Assembly: GCA_021159525.1 (NCBI GenBank)
Contig: JAGHEC010000293.1
Location: forward strand, 1-7,131
DNA length: 7,131 nucleotides
From: Deltaproteobacteria bacterium
Lineage (GTDB): Bacteria; Desulfobacterota; DSM-4660; Desulfatiglandales; Desulfatiglandaceae
Direction: 5' to 3'
A program made the translations under genes and the position numbers. Below the pieces are notes generated by a model. The model saw only the letters and a program-made list of their open reading frames with translations. It made no database searches and had not been told where the DNA came from. Of the stretch, positions 6,803 to 7,131 are shown piece by piece. Numbering within the stretch: the first letter of the stretch is position 1; each line of letters opens with the position of its first letter.

Positions 6803-7107
6803 GATCCATTACTCCTTCAAAAAAGGCTCCATGACCTTGCTGTGGGGCCAGAAATAATCATGTTAGCCCAAGATTCGCCAAAAGGCAAAGTCAAAATGTA
6901 TCAAAGAGATCTCAAGCGTATCACCTCAATAATTAGGGGGATAACTGCGAACCTAGTGCCGGGGCAGAAGAATTTTTCTTCCGCTCCGGGCCTCCGGACT
7001 GGTCTCTTGAGAGACTTATCTGCGGGGGACACCCGCCTGCCAAGCCCAATTGAGCGTTCTTGCCAAGACTTTCGTCCCGTGGATCTGCGATGGCAGAAGG
7101 AAGTAAC
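6803..7107. other. Intergenic region with several potential RNA stems, no recognised gene
   Basis: This divergent spacer separates alaC (- strand) from a possible + strand gene at the right edge. The part nearest alaC (about 6850-6940) is AT-richer and should hold the alaC promoter, but I see no hexamer pair good enough to call. The part from 6959 to 7100 is GC-richer and rich in short stems on the + strand: 6959-6989 (strong), 7002-7006 with 7011-7015, 7022-7026 with 7032-7036, and 7084-7088 with 7093-7097. CTTCC at 6978-6982 could alternatively pair with GGAAG at 7099-7103. This suggests a structured leader or small RNA. It matches no riboswitch, tRNA, tmRNA, RNase P or SRP RNA that I recognise. 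Confidence 0.45.
6959..6989 (+). other. Strong imperfect hairpin, 31 bases
   Basis: Bases 6959-6972 pair with 6976-6989 around a 3-base loop (CCGG..GAAGAA / TTCTTC..CCGG). There is one A-C mismatch, and one position is G-U when transcribed from the + strand. Neither side is followed by a T-run, so it is not a typical intrinsic terminator on either strand. It could be the first stem of a structured + strand transcript, or an operator-like dyad between divergent transcription units. Confidence 0.55.
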
Positions 7108-7131
7108 ATGGGTAACAAGGCAATGGCGGGC
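7108..7131 (+). CDS. Possible start of a truncated gene
   Basis: An ATG at 7108 is preceded by AGAAGGAAG (7095-7103), with AGGA ending 6 bases before the start, a good ribosome binding site. It opens a frame running off the edge of the sequence (MGNKAMAG). An in-frame ATG at 7090 would add MAEGSN but lacks a comparable site. Only eight codons are visible, so nothing can be said of function. The divergent orientation to alaC makes a gene here plausible. Confidence 0.25.

Noticed and set aside
6840..6940. TTGACT and TAACAT hexamers on the - strand as an alaC promoter
   Set aside because: They are about 23 bases apart, too far for a sigma-70 promoter, and no other pair in the region has both good boxes and spacing.
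6933..7118. 61-codon - strand frame in the right-hand spacer
   Set aside because: No recognisable domain, no good ribosome binding site seen, and it overlaps the stem-rich region; likely chance.
7085..7131. Resemblance of GAAGGAAG and following bases to the conserved SRP (4.5S) RNA loop
   Set aside because: The stem bases flanking the GGAA loop in SRP RNA (TCC paired with GGA) are absent and the distal motifs do not line up.

Overview
The window most resembles DNA from a sulfate-reducing deltaproteobacterium (Desulfobacterota), probably a metagenomic or single-cell contig. The strongest hint is an adenylate kinase whose LID carries a Cys-X5-His-X15-Cys-X2-Cys metal site, a pattern I associate with Desulfovibrio-type enzymes. 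The GC-rich coding style and the alaC-hom-apgM gene order fit this. The assignment is inference; no rRNA or tRNA is present to anchor it.

Layout. Positions 1-102 form a perfect inverted repeat (47-base arms, 8-base loop) at the very edge of the sequence, most likely a fold-back assembly or amplification artefact. Out of its right arm runs a 5'-truncated FAD-linked oxidase of the GlcD / D-lactate dehydrogenase family (+ strand, to 1071). The other five full-length genes are all on the - strand. In transcription order they are alaC (5636-6802), hom (4223-5539), apgM-like (3000-4226), adk (2239-2922) and a phosphofructokinase (1080-2183). The phosphofructokinase converges on the oxidase gene with only 8 bases between them. 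Positions 6803-7107 hold no recognisable gene but include a strong hairpin. At the right edge a possible + strand gene starts and is cut off after a few codons.

How the genes fit together. AlaC interconverts pyruvate and alanine using glutamate. Hom reduces aspartate semialdehyde to homoserine. The next gene overlaps hom by 4 bases and belongs to the archaeal-type phosphoglycerate mutase family; its hom-linked members have been proposed to act as the missing homoserine kinase, so hom plus this gene may form a homoserine-to-phosphohomoserine module for threonine synthesis. Adk and the phosphofructokinase follow, probably with their own promoter in front of adk, and serve adenine nucleotide balance and glycolysis.

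Most notable points. The phosphofructokinase has Pro-Asn in place of the Asp-Gly of the nucleotide/Mg loop, while its sugar-phosphate site looks intact. The apgM-like gene is a candidate non-orthologous homoserine kinase. I found no mobile element, CRISPR array or defence system. Apart from these points the region is ordinary core metabolism.
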